A stretch of 64,000 bases of DNA from Haemaphysalis longicornis (taxonomy: Eukaryota; Arthropoda; Arachnida; Ixodida; Ixodidae): NCBI GenBank assembly GCA_013339765.2, contig CM023449.1:117973231-118037230 (forward strand), read 5' to 3'. Of the stretch, positions 1 to 9,840 are shown piece after piece. The position numbers were made by a program, and so were the translations under genes. The notes beneath the pieces were generated by a model, which was not told the DNA's origin, made no database searches, and worked only from the letters and a program-made list of their open reading frames with translations. Numbering within the stretch: the stretch's first letter is position 1; each line of letters begins with the position of its first letter.

Positions 1-45
1 TCAATCAAGTAAAAAAATCAATCAATCAATCAATCATCAATCAGA
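1..45. repeat. (ATCA)n microsatellite
   Basis: Short runs of ATCA/TCAA tetranucleotide with one A-run interruption. Nothing else is visible before the exon that follows. Confidence 0.8.
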
Positions 46-111
46 TCCCAAAGAAAATGTTCACTCAAATTGCCCCCACCCCCCCCTCTCCTTTGTCATC
101 CGCGTGCGCAG

Positions 112-517
112 ACATCTCTCCCACGCTGGTGGAGACCTTCCAAACCCGTGACGGTGAAGCGGGGCGACTCGGTGTCGCTGCTGTGCCGGGCGCGCGGCAG
201 CCCGGCCCCCGAGATCAGCTGGGCCATCGACGGCGACTTCCTGTACCCGTCGCACCGGCTCAAGATCAGCGCCGAGCGGGGGGCCTCCGAGGTGGAGTCG
301 CTGCTCAACATCTCCGAGGCGCGCCACGAGGACAGCGGAGAGTACAGCTGCGTGGCCCGCAACGACATCGCCACCGAGGCGCACGCCGGCAGGCTGAACG
401 TGCAGGGCCCGCCCTTCGTGAGGCCCCTGCGAAACGTCACCGTGGTCTCGGGCACCCAGCTCACCCTGCGGTGCCCCTACGGCGGCCACCCCATCGAGTC
501 GCTTGTCTGGCAGAAGG
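112..517 (+). CDS. Dscam-like Ig-domain exon (internal exon, frame broken once)
   Basis: The exon encodes one whole Ig domain and the first half of the next. Domain 1 has the B-strand Cys in SVSLLCRARG, the core Trp in PEISW and the F-strand Cys in DSGEYSCVARN. The second starts at PPFVRPLRNVTV and reaches the Cys/Trp of LTLRCPYGG and SLVWQKG. The CPYGGHPI wording is typical of Dscam Ig7 starts, so this is probably an Ig6/half-Ig7 exon of a cell-surface adhesion/immune receptor; another Ig cell-adhesion protein is possible. A pyrimidine-rich acceptor ends at 111 and a strong donor GTGAGT starts at 518. Residues DISPTLVETFQ read in one frame (codons from 111), then the rest reads one base further on, with the shift near 141-147. 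The exon is 406 bp. Removing one base gives 405 bp with phase 1 at both ends, as usual for Ig exons, so an extra base (mutation or assembly error) is the simplest reading. No other exon is visible. Confidence 0.75.
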
Positions 518-770
518 GTGAGTGAGTGGGGGCGCTCTGCACGCTTCTTTGCGTCTCATGCTCGGCCCGTGTGCAAATATGTTCTCGGTGCAGAGTCGGA
601 GTAGCACGGATCATGCATGTATGACGGTGTCTATACAACTGCGAGCTGAAACCCGGAGGGCGGTGAAGCTCAGGTCGTGAAATAAGCGTTCAAGATGTAC
701 TATCGTGATAAATTGAATACGAACGGAACGCGTGGCTTTCAGTGCATGCCACGAATCTTGGCGACGGGCC

Positions 771-870
771 NNNNNNNNNNNNNNNNNNNNNNNNNNNNNN
801 NNNNNNNNNNNNNNNNNNNNNNNNNNNNNNNNNNNNNNNNNNNNNNNNNNNNNNNNNNNNNNNNNNNNNN
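771..870. other. Assembly gap (100 N)
   Basis: Exactly 100 N, the conventional size of a gap of unknown length. The sequence resumes directly inside a PLE reverse-transcriptase fragment, so the gap was probably caused by the repeat. Distances across it are unknown. Confidence 0.98.
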
Positions 871-1290
871 CTAGCAGGCTATCTTCCTGTATAACTAGAT
901 CCATATATCAGCCAGAAAATGGTTTGTATCCCTTCACTTATGAAGGTATGTGGGAGGATGTCTTTGATGAAGCTATCCATAAAGCTAGAGATCATTTCTG
1001 TTACTGTCCCTATGCCGCACGGAGATGATTGGCCTGCCTGGGGATGTCCTGCTTTATGTATTTTATGCAACCTATAAAATCGTCCTGGAACTGGGCTTAA
1101 TACTTGAAGTTAGGGTGCAGTTATTTCCGGATGTTTTTTGTCCTTGACGAGCGCAATCAGTGTCTGGCTTACCTTGTTCTTAAATTGGGGAGTCTGATCG
1201 GTGACAGTTGGTTGTTAGAAAGAAGTATCGCTGAGCTGTCTTTCCGCCTCAGTGATGTAGTCCTGCTTATTCATAATAAAAATTATAAAA
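871..1290 (-). pseudogene. Inverted fragment of PLE-1 reverse transcriptase
   Basis: The reverse complement of this block matches 1740-2149 almost base for base, with scattered substitutions and 1-3 base indels. It covers the part of the Penelope RT that includes FYRLHKIHKAGHP. The left limit is the N gap and the right limit is where similarity stops at about 1290. It carries no open frame of its own. Partial inverted copies upstream of a Penelope element are a known arrangement in this family, so it may belong to the same insertion event or to a second copy lying in the gap. Confidence 0.85.
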
Positions 1291-1334
1291 AGCCCCGAAA
1301 ATGTTCCTGAACTAAATACCTAACAGCTCAAAGA

Positions 1335-3545
1335 GTGCCATATAGTAAATCTTTCGACACCCCCCTCACTGATGATGAAGAACGCGTGCTTTCAAGAGGC
1401 ATGAGTTTTTGTCCTGCAACCGGCAGACTAGACGAATTCCAACTTTATAAGGATCTAGAAAACTTCTCCCCAACGCTTGGGCTCAGCGAATACTACAATG
1501 GCAAATCACAAGACCCTAATATGGACACTAGGCTGCCATCACTACGCCATTGGACTCCTCCCCCAAAAAGACACAAATGCTTAGACATTTACATTAAGGC
1601 GGTACAACGTGACATTCTCTCTGAATGTAAAAATCGATCACCGCATCACAAAAATCTCTCACAGAAAGAGGAAAAGGCAAAAAAAGGTTTAAGCGAGTGC
1701 TCCGACATAACAATAAAACCCGCCGACAAAGGTAGCGCAATTTTTATTATGTATAAGCAGGACTACATCACTGAGGCGGAAAGACAGCTCAGTGATACTT
1801 CTTTCTATAAACCAACTGTCACCGATCAGACTCCCCAATTTAAGAACAAGGTAAGCCAGACACTGATTGCGCTCGTCAAGGACAAAAAACATCCGGAAAT
1901 AACTGCACCCTCACTTCAAGTATTAAGCCCAGTTCCAGGACGATTTTATAGGTTGCATAAAATACATAAAGCAGGACATCCAGGCAGGCCAATCATCTCC
2001 GGTATAGGGACAGTAACAGAAATGATCTCTAGCTTTATCGATAGCTTCATCAAAGACATTCCTCCCACACTACCTTCATAAGTGAAGGATACAAACCATT
2101 TTCTGGCTGATATTATGGATCTAGTTATACGGGAAGATAGCCTGCTAGTCACTCTCGACGTCGCCTCGCTATATACAAATATTCCACACTCGCACGGCAT
2201 CCGATCTGTTATCCAGGCATACAATGATGCCACCCAAGACAATTCAATTGGTGGTGAAACTCTCGGCGTACTTCTAAAGCTTGTCTTGGAGCTGAACAAC
2301 TTTGAGTTCGACAATAAGCACTGTGTGCAAATCGACGGGACCTCGATGGCAACAAAAATAGGACCCAACTATGCTAATATTTTGATGGGCACATTGGAGT
2401 CTGAATTTCTAAGCAAGGCACAGCTTCACCCTCTTTTCTATCGAAGGTTCATTGACGATATTTTTCTCACTTGGTGCCATGGGGAAGAGGAACTTCTAAA
2501 ATTTATCACGCTTTCAACAGCGCCCACGAGAGCATTTCATTCTCCCACTCATATTCCGCATGTGCCATTAACTTTCTCGATGTTTCGGTGAGGATATGGG
2601 ACAACAAGCTTGCGACCACAGTGTACAGTTAGCCAACGGACCGACACCAATACTTGCATTTCAAAGCAACCACGTTAAACACTGTAAACTCGGCATACCA
2701 TACAGTCAGTCTCTGCGTTTCAGAAGGATATGCTCTGACCCATCTGATTTTGCCTCTAACTGTCCACAACTAACTAATGACCTAACACGACAACAATACC
2801 CACCGTCTGTCATCAGTGATGCTATTAGGAAGTCTCAGAAACAGGACCGCCGCCACCTGATAACTCAAAAGCCAAATCTTTGAATACGACCACCAACCTT
2901 ATTTTAACATATGCCGCTTCGTCCTCCAGCGTAAACTGCATACTCAGAAAGCACCACAACATTCTACTTCAAAGCGAAAGGTTGCGAAGTGTTTTCACTG
3001 AGCCTCCCGGCGTCGTGCACCGACGTGCGAGGAACATCAGAGATATTGTAACCTCATCTAGGGTCAACACCCCCCGTTTCACAGGCAGCGGACCCTCGCA
3101 ATAAGCCTAGGTGCAAACTGTGCCCCATGATGACTAAAGCCTCGGTCGCCACCAGCACACGTCTTCATTCCCTTTCAGATAAGAGAAACTTTGACTGTGA
3201 TAGTGCAGCATTGTCTACCTTCTTTAATGCACCATATGCCCCGCCCAGTACGTTGGCCAAACTGAGAATCCGTTTAGAATGACAATCAACAACCACCGAG
3301 CTCACATAAAGTCCCTACCACACCTTCCGCTATCTAAACATGTAAATAATCTAGGCCACCCTTTCCACGCATTCACAGCCACAGTGCTTCAGTCCAATTT
3401 CAAAACGCATTATGACCGTGAAGCCCGTATATCGTACCTTATTTACAAGTTTAACACTGTCATGAGCGGCATAAATGAAAACACAGGCCGATTGTCTTGC
3501 TTGTCCAATCAGGCACCGGAGAAGGCCGATGCAGCGAGCAACTGA
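1335..3545 (+). pseudogene. PLE-1 reverse transcriptase / GIY-YIG endonuclease (decayed)
   Basis: The RT part shows Penelope motifs in order: LTDDEERVLSRGMSF near the start, KPADKGSAIFIM (about 1718), FYRLHKIHKAGHPGRPIISG (about 1945), TLDVASLYTNIPH (about 2150), DGTSMATKIGPNYANILMG (about 2335) and the catalytic RRFIDDIFLTW (about 2445; FIDD box). A stop codon (TAA, 2079-2081) interrupts it, and frames change after 2591 and again in the linker. The endonuclease part has a CKLC pair (about 3115), then the frame with QYVGQTENPFRMTINNHRAHI (about 3246-3310), the conserved YVG-Q-T and R/H core of a GIY-YIG nuclease. The element would copy RNA at an endonuclease-cut target, but this copy cannot make a full protein. 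Confidence 0.85.
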
Positions 3546-3700
3546 GAAACTTTGTTCTGAAAGAGAAGCGTTCTTACTTCTTCTGTTCGTTTTTTTTTGT
3601 TTTTTTTTTTAAATCTGTGTATAGTGGAAAGTGTACGCATTGTGCTTTGTACTGTGTAAGCGTATTGCTTGTGTGTAGTTGCCGTAACACATAGGCATGA
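3546..3700 (+). other. PLE-1 3' non-coding segment
   Basis: T-rich DNA between the endonuclease stop and the foldback insertion, including a T-run at 3591-3611. No gene is seen. Confidence 0.5.
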
Positions 3701-4281
3701 ATGTACACCCGCCCAATTTTTTACCAATATCACGGGAGCGTCGACCGTTCCGTCGATGAGCGTCGCGTGATGTAGAGATACGGCAAACTCGGCGAGAGTA
3801 GCCGCATGCGCACTAAGAAAAGACCGCTGCTGCCGTCGTCTGCGAGGCTGTTCCGAGCGCCGACAGCCGCCCGCGATTTTTTTTAATTCGCTTATCACAC
3901 TGCCTGGTTATACTTGAAAATTTTGTTCAACACCAGGCACCTGGCGCCAACTTAAAGCAGAGTAATCAGCGTTGGCGAACGCAAGGTTCGTTCAGCGCAA
4001 GGTTCGTTCGGCAACGCTGATTACTGTTTTCAGTTGGCGTCACGTGCCGGGTCTTGAAGAAAAATTTCGAGCATGGCAGGCAGTGTGATAAGCGAATAAC
4101 AAAAATCGGGGCCGGCCGTCTGCTGTTCGAACAGCCAAGCAGAAGACGACAGCAGCTGTCCTTTCTTAGTGCGCATGCGGCTACTCTCGCCGAGTTTGCC
4201 GTATCGCTCCATCATACGGCGCTCATCGACCGAACGGTCGACGCTCCCGTGATATTGGTAAAAAACTGGGCGGGTGTACAT
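3701..4281. mobile_element. Foldback / palindromic MITE, 581 bp
   Basis: The whole block is one imperfect inverted repeat. The left end ATGTACACCCGCCCA is the complement of the right end TGGGCGGGTGTACAT. Similarity continues through ATCACGGGAGCGTCGACC, a GCGCATGCGGCTACTCTCG core and ATTCGCTTATCACACTGCC, up to GTAATCAGCGTTG at the centre (about 3960-4024). The central loop holds two copies of CGCAAGGTTCGTTC. No transposase is encoded and the reading frames in it are arm shadows. No clear target-site duplication was found. Confidence 0.85.
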
Positions 4282-4441
4282 AGATTTCACCATAGTACCC
4301 CTTGCTTTATATTTTTTTTTTCTTATTTGTATGATTATTATTTTGTGTCCTTTTGCACTGAACAATTGCAGATAAAACCGCTTGTCTCTTTTGTGGTGAT
4401 GTTTATTCTATAGTTTTTTCTGTGTGTCTGTATGCGTGTAT

Positions 4442-4614
4442 TGATTGATTGTGGGGTTTAACGCGCCGACGCAACGCGGGCGATGAGGCGCGCCGTAGTG
4501 GAGGGCTCCGGATTAATTTTGACCACCTGGGGATCTTTAACGTGCGCCGAAATCTCGTACACACGGGCGTTTTTGCTTTTCGCCTCCATCAGAAAAGCGG
4601 CCGCCGCGGCCGGG
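4442..4614 (-). mobile_element. 5'-truncated tRNA-derived SINE (tick Ruka-like)
   Basis: Read on the minus strand this matches the body of the complete SINE at 40901-41138: GGCCGCCGCGGCC, GATGGAGGCGAAAAGC, AACGCCCGTGTGTACGAGAT, TTAAAGATCCCCAGGTGGTC, CCTCCACTACGGCGCGCC, and a tail of AATCAATCAAT type. It starts at the very end of the tRNA head, so the promoter boxes are missing. It is flanked by a perfect 14-bp direct repeat CTGTATGCGTGTAT at 4428-4441 and 4615-4628, the target-site duplication. It therefore inserted after PLE-1. Confidence 0.9.
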
Positions 4615-5489
4615 CTGTATGCGTGTATCTAAAGAAATATGATCTTGCGTGAATTCTCTTCAAAAACTTCATGTGGCACTGTATATCTCCTTTTTTCTAT
4701 GTGTTTTTAGCCTTATGTCTATTTATTTTTCGGTATTTTAGTGATCAAACTTAAATTAGCGTTACTTTGCATTGTATATTCTTTGCATTGCATGAGGTCG
4801 TGGACGGCTGCCAAGTTTTACGCAGGAAAACGTTTCCGCAATTTCACGCCATGTGAAACCACTTGTCGCTTGGGTCTTTTCTTCGAACCTCTTTCATCCC
4901 CGCATTCCCCCCCCCCCCCTTCCCTGCGGTTTTCGCGCCCCTCCCGCTAATCTCAATAATCCCCGTCTTCCTTCCTTCGCTTTCTTTTTTCTTTCTTTTT
5001 TTTCCTTTGTGTGTGTGTGTATTATGTTAACGCTTGCACTACGCATCCGTAATTACCTCTAGGCTCTTCCACCATTTTCTCTTCGCGAGTCAATTTCCTC
5101 TGGGTTTTTTTTTTGCATATTTTCCGTATTTTTGAAACTCCCACACGCTGCAGGTTGCCCTACCAGGCACCTGCCGCCAGAAACAGGTCAACAAACGAGC
5201 AGGAAACGAGCCCCTCCTTAGTTCTCACCTTCTTGTATTCCCGTCGTGACTTCAGTACCTTGCAATGCTTTCCTCTTAACTTATAGCTTCGCCTGCCTTG
5301 ATTAGGCCCCCTTTCCCCTCTGTACCCCCGCAGCACTCCAACGGCCCCCTTTTTTCCCCCACCCCTTGCCTTATGCGGCATCGTATGCTTTTGTGTCGCG
5401 TAGAGCCTACGTTTTTGCTTGATACATCTTCCTGCCCCGCCCACAACTGAAATGTATTTAAACCCAACTGACCTGCACTATTTGTATCT

Positions 5490-5520
5490 TTGAAAAAGAC
5501 CGGCCTCCGGTCGAAACGTT
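5490..5520 (+). ncRNA. Hammerhead-like hairpin at PLE-1 3' end
   Basis: TTGAAAAA is followed by a perfect 6-bp stem GACCGG/CCGGTC with a 3-base loop and then GAAACGTT. This is the core order of the hammerhead ribozymes known from Penelope-like elements (CUGANGA, stem II, GAAA). The first box is degenerate, with positions 3 and 8 reading U and A instead of C and G. Stems I and III are not evident, so activity is doubtful. AATAAA follows at 5523. Confidence 0.4.
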
Positions 5521-5599
5521 AGAATAAATATTGTTATGTTTTTCAATGTGACTTCTCTATCGTACAGTTAACCTTATAGCCAGGAACCTTTTCTCTTAA

Positions 5600-5631
5600 C
5601 TATGTGTGCGTGCGTGCGTGCGTGTGCGCGT

Positions 5632-5664
<33 letters not shown>

Positions 5665-5811
5665 CGTGCGCGTGTGCGTATGCGTGCGCGTGTGTGTGCG
5701 TGTGCGTGTGCGTGTGCGCGTGCGTGTGCGTGTGCGTGGCGCGTGTGCGTGTGCGTGTGCGTGTGTGCGTGTGCGTGTGTGTGTGTGTGTGCGTGTGTGT
5801 GTGTGTGTGTC
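5600..5811. repeat. (TG)n/(TGCG)n microsatellite, about 210 bp
   Basis: Continuous alternation of TGTG, TGCG and CGTG units. It is a potential Z-DNA former. Long Cys/Arg/Val or His/Thr/Ala frames through it are artefacts of the repeat. Confidence 0.95.
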
Positions 5812-5869
5812 AGCGCTGTGCCGTGGTTAATTCTTCTTTTGTCCCGTTCTTTTTGCGCCGCCTGGTCAG

Positions 5870-6087
5870 CGGAAGGCCGTCTGGTGCAGACGCCGCTCCA
5901 ACTGCTTGGCCTGCCGCGACCAAGGGTTGGATCTCGCGCAGCCAAACGCGGCATCGCCTTTTCCTGCAGCCCGCAGCTGTTCCTGATACAAGCAACGCAC
6001 AAGCTGCACGCCGTGGACCGCCGCTCGTGCCCAGCACCCTACCTGCTCCCAGAAGATACCAGGAGAGGCCCGGCCATGCAGGACGTG
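5870..6087 (+). CDS. Candidate exon A of an unidentified host gene
   Basis: A long pyrimidine tract (5831-5858) leads to an AG at 5868-5869, and a donor GTGAGG begins at 6088. The frame between (codons from 5869) is open and GC-rich, including GRLVQTPLQLLGLP, RGIAFSCSPQLFLIQATHK and APYLLPEDTRRGPAMQDV. Start phase 1, end phase 0. I recognise no domain. The end phase fits candidate exon B at 6904. It could instead be a chance open frame in GC-rich DNA. Confidence 0.4.
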
Positions 6088-6130
6088 GTGAGGGGGACTG
6101 CCCACTTGCGGCCAGTCTCGTGATTGCCTG

Positions 6131-6903
6131 AGCTTTTGTCCTAGTTTAAAAAACAGGGGCGTCGCGTGCCATTCGCACTTCCTTTACGAGTCTTCGCTTC
6201 CGAGACTCTTAGTCCCGCATTTCGAATCACTCCGACCCACCCAGTTTCACTTGGGCAACAAGTGGGTGATATAAGCGGATCCCGTAATAAGGGGCCGCAC
6301 TGCATCAACTTCCTCACCTGATTCGTTATCTCCCTCCTTACTGCCTGCCTGTCAATCAGAGCTTTTGTCGGTCATTTATACCAGAGAGGTCCACGAAATG
6401 ACATGAATGTAATGTGAGCTAGTTTTGTGGGGGATTTTACTCGCATCGTTGGCTTCTACGCTGAAGCTACATACACAATAGTCACTGTTGTCGCTGCTAT
6501 AGTGACCGGCCATCCATGAACCCTCTCCATCACTGGTGCAGGGCTCGCTATCTTCCCTGTAACGCAGGTGTTAGTGCAGAGAAGCACCTTTTCTAAAGCG
6601 AAGCATCCATCCACGACGAAGGCCCGGACCGGATGGGCACCTTCCCTACGGCAACGCTCTCGTCCACGAACACTTTGTAGGCGCTTCCTTTGGACGTTTG
6701 GCCTGCATTAACTCTGACATCACCTTCAGGAAGAGATTCGCGCTTTGCACAGCTCGGCGACACCAGGGCTATGAACTGTAGACTTGTGGGCAGCTGCAGA
6801 ATAATCGGGACCATCTGGGAATATTTACGAGCGCCTAATCTTACGCACAAAGAAGTTTCAGCCTCATTAGCCTAGTGGGTGCCTGGTCGGGGTTCGCACT
6901 CAG
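6131..6903. other. Putative intron / no gene seen
   Basis: Between candidate exons A and B. The minus-strand stretch at 6593-6850 encodes a short open frame (KGSAYKVFVDESVAVGKVP) that resembles dispersed tick repeat sequence but that I cannot name. Nothing else is supported. Confidence 0.4.
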
Positions 6904-7134
6904 ATGGCCAGCAGGGCCCCGTCCCCTTTGCGGGCGTCGTCTCACGGCCGGCCTCGCTCGCAGGCGTCCATCGTGTCGGCCACGACTCGGCGCGTGTCAA
7001 ACCGGTCACGGCTGGGCCGGGTCCTGTTCAGCGCGTCTCCGCTCGGCGCCGTCTTCGTGGGCCCCAACGAGCCTCCCAGCCAGGCGGCGACCTACGGGCC
7101 GGGCGCATTCCAGAGGTACCTGCCCTTCTCCGAG
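6904..7134 (+). CDS. Candidate exon B of an unidentified host gene
   Basis: An AG at 6902-6903 (CGCACTCAG) opens the exon and a GC-type donor GAG|GCAAGT closes it at 7134. The exon is 231 bp, phase 0 at both ends, matching exon A. The frame is strongly GC3-biased and contains SNRSRLGRVLFSASPLGAVF and GPNEPPSQAATYGPGAFQR. The pyrimidine tract is weak. No domain is recognised. Confidence 0.4.
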
Positions 7135-8849
7135 GCAAGTACACACGCATGCCCGAATTGTTGTGTCCTGACACTGAGCAGCATGTTAACGTCGCGCAGT
7201 GGCACTGGTGGCCCCGCAGTTTTGTGGATCAGCTGAACCGGCGCGACTTGCTCTCGCGTCGAAAGCGTGTCACTTGAGGTTTGCTCAGCGCGGATGGTGA
7301 GCTCCACAGCCTATGCGCCCTTAGTGGCGGCATTTCGTTATTGGTCAGTTTTGTTATTCCTTCGCGCAGATCACATTTTGTTTTCTTGTTTCGGGCCCTT
7401 TGGCAGCTGTGCGCTCCATTACACTCTATTCATCGACGCTCACAAATGGCTCTGAGACTGGGAAAGAAATACTCGAGCACCACCGCCGCCACCTTGACGG
7501 GGCCTCAGCCTGAGCAACTGCGCCACCAAAGGCGCGAACGCAGCGCCAGCGCTGCCAACCCGTTGCCGGTTCGGCCTGGCGTCACCGATCTCCACACGTG
7601 CTATCTCGTTCTCCCTTCTTCTGTCGCTCCCTGTCCCCTGATAGGCGGCAAACATTTTCCCTTCTTACTCCACCTATTGACACCGTAATAACAATAGGAT
7701 ACGTAACAGGACATGAGGGAGCTTGTAGGTTAGCGTGTCACCGTTTTACAGGACTGTTTCCGTCGTAGCGGGGCATCACTGCGCATGCGCGCGTGCGCAC
7801 GGTGAGGCTGGCCACCCCTCGCCGGAACAAATGAGGCGGTTTTTTTTTTTTCAAATGAGCCAGATCCAACTAACGCGAATTTGAGAAAGAAGGGGAAGTT
7901 TCTTACCGGACCTAAATGCAACGTTATCAGAGCTATTATATGATATCTTTTGCATGTTAGCCAGGGGACGTTTATGCCAATGAGTAATTAAATTAATGCC
8001 GTGAATCAGATCACTATTAAGCTGATAAGCTTAGATTTCGCTCATATTGAATTGAAACACTCAAGTTGATGCGGCATTCTTAAGAAAACTTTAACTTGAC
8101 TTTCAAGCATAGCGCGATTGAGGTTTGGTGGAAAAGGCATAAAAATATGCAACAGGGCTTTAAAAACAGTATAGCTATACATGGAGAGCAGGTGAGCCCT
8201 CTGGGCACCATTAGCAGCTCTGTTCGAATTCTTCCCTAGGATAATTTTCTTGGGCACGCCTGAAGGCACTCACGATGTAAGCCATGGTTCAGCTCTTCAT
8301 TGCTTTGCCATGAATTTCCAAAACGCTTCACGAGAAGGCTGCTCATATCTTCTCGTCAGCTTAATGAATTGGTGCTTGCTTTCAGAGGGCGAGATTTTCC
8401 ACGACTTATAAGTGGCAGCCATTTATTACATTACTAAAATGGTAAGATAGGGGAGTAAACAATATATATAACCGGAGTTATTTTGTAGGGACGAAACGAA
8501 ATCATTGTTTGGAACCTCTCATATCCATTTCTTTCACCTCTTCCGTTCACTTCGTCGTTGACATCTGGGGACACATCTTTCGCTTATCTCCTGGTTGGCG
8601 TCTGAATTCATAATAACGCAGTTGCGAAACGCAAAACAAACCTTCCTTGAAACCGCAAAAATACTCTGCAAAGTCATGCCAAATAATCCCGCCATCTCCA
8701 CGATGCGAATGATGATGAGAGGGGCGAAGCTAAAATGCTTATCGGTAAAACCGTGAAACATTCGCCCGCACATCATATAAAGACTCAACACGTCAAGCTT
8801 ACCACCGCTGCGTTGACAAGCCCGTCGACGACGTCAATGTTTGTGGTGA
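7135..8849. other. No gene seen
   Basis: Mixed-composition DNA. A block at about 7735-7920 with a GCGCATGCGCGCGTGCGC core and a T-run at 7840-7852 looks like a short dispersed repeat but has no defined ends. No splice-flanked or domain-bearing frame was found. Confidence 0.5.
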
Positions 8850-9183
8850 TTATGTAGGAATCTCCATGGGTAAGTTGGCGAATTCGGTGTGGGACATTTT
8901 AGCCACCTTGGCTGTCGCCTTCTGCAAAGCGTCTTGTGTCGTGTACCCTCGGTAGGTGTCTTGAGCTCGTAGGCGACGAATGACAGCCTCTTCCTCTTCC
9001 TCTTCTCCTTGTTGGGTAGCAACGAACGCGTTGAACGTTTTGACCTCTTCGGCCAATCTTTGGTTGGCCAATCCCTAGGGGGATCCTGCCACAATCATCA
9101 TTAATGTGCCGTGCCGTGTACAGCAGCAACGAGGGACGGGAGAGGGCCCGAGCAACAGGAGCTTCGCCCCTAAAAGCAAACAC
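8850..9183 (-). pseudogene. Dispersed-repeat ORF fragment (Glu-rich, unidentified)
   Basis: Minus-strand frame with LAEEVKTFNAFVATQQ, a Glu run, EAVIRRLRAQDTYRGYTTQD and MSHTEFANLPMEIP. I recognise the style from repeated tick sequences but cannot assign a family. The adjacent block GGATTGGCCAACCAAAGA (plus-strand complement at about 9050-9080) recurs at about 60090, close to a Pif1-helicase fragment, so both may derive from the same large element, possibly Helitron-like. Confidence 0.4.
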
Positions 9184-9840
9184 CTATCGGGCAAATGGGT
9201 TTGACTAATTTTGACCCGTGAAACAGCAGCATCTGGCTCGTTTCCGATACGAACTATGATGCGCGTACACGCTTTCAGGGCATTATGATAATTATTTTCT
9301 TGCCACCCCTCTTTTAGGAAAGAGTTGCGGAGTCTTTCCTGTCACAGCAGTTTATTCGACTTAGCTTCGGTTTCTGGATCTGGTTTATTTCGAAAGAAAC
9401 GCCTCAAATGCTCGCGTGCCCTGTCAGGTCCCGGTATTACAGAAATGGTACGGTAACGCGGTAGCGCGCTCAGCAATAAGTTTGTGTCATTTGCGATACG
9501 TAGGAACGGTATGTAACTTATTACTTAAGTGTGGGAAGGCATTTTAAAAGCAAAGAAAGCAATGGGGATTGGCCAATCACCCGCTTAGCGTATGCACGAG
9601 AGTACAGCGAATTTTATCGCCGACTGGCAAGAACCGGAAGAACGTGCTACCGGCTGACTGCTGAGCAGCCGCCGTTCCTGCTTCACGAGTGGCTTGTTGC
9701 ACGCCTTGTAAAAAATGCCATCCCCATTTGTAACGACCGTAGCATTAGGTAAGGTGCGGGGTAATTGTCGACCTGGAAGAGGAGCGGCCAACCTATCTAT
9801 GGCGGAGCAGGCGGCTTGCCCGTCTGCCCCCGGGATAGAG
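9184..9840. other. No gene seen
   Basis: An open frame of 73 codons at 9531-9752 has no recognisable feature. No repeat or site could be supported. Confidence 0.5.

Larger units (their letters stand above)
1291..5545 (+). mobile_element. Penelope-like element PLE-1, with nested insertions
   Basis: A Penelope-like retroelement reading left to right: RT domain (1335-2591), linker, GIY-YIG-type endonuclease (to 3545), then a long non-coding 3' part ending near AATAAA at 5523 and a hammerhead-like hairpin at 5490-5520. A foldback element (3701-4281) and a 5'-truncated SINE (4442-4614) interrupt the 3' part. The exact 5' and 3' ends are not defined because no target duplication was found. Assignment of 4629-5480 to this element rests on position and the terminal hairpin, not on homology I could test. 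Confidence 0.7.

Noticed and set aside
611..1028. Open frames crossing the N gap
   Set aside because: The middle is undetermined sequence, and both sides are non-coding or an inverted RT fragment.
3497..4413. Frames on both strands with FLSAHAATLAEFAVSLHH
   Set aside because: They are mirror shadows of the foldback element's two arms.
5602..5830. Long Cys/Val/Arg and His/Thr/Ala frames
   Set aside because: They are translations of a TG/CG microsatellite in every frame, not genes.
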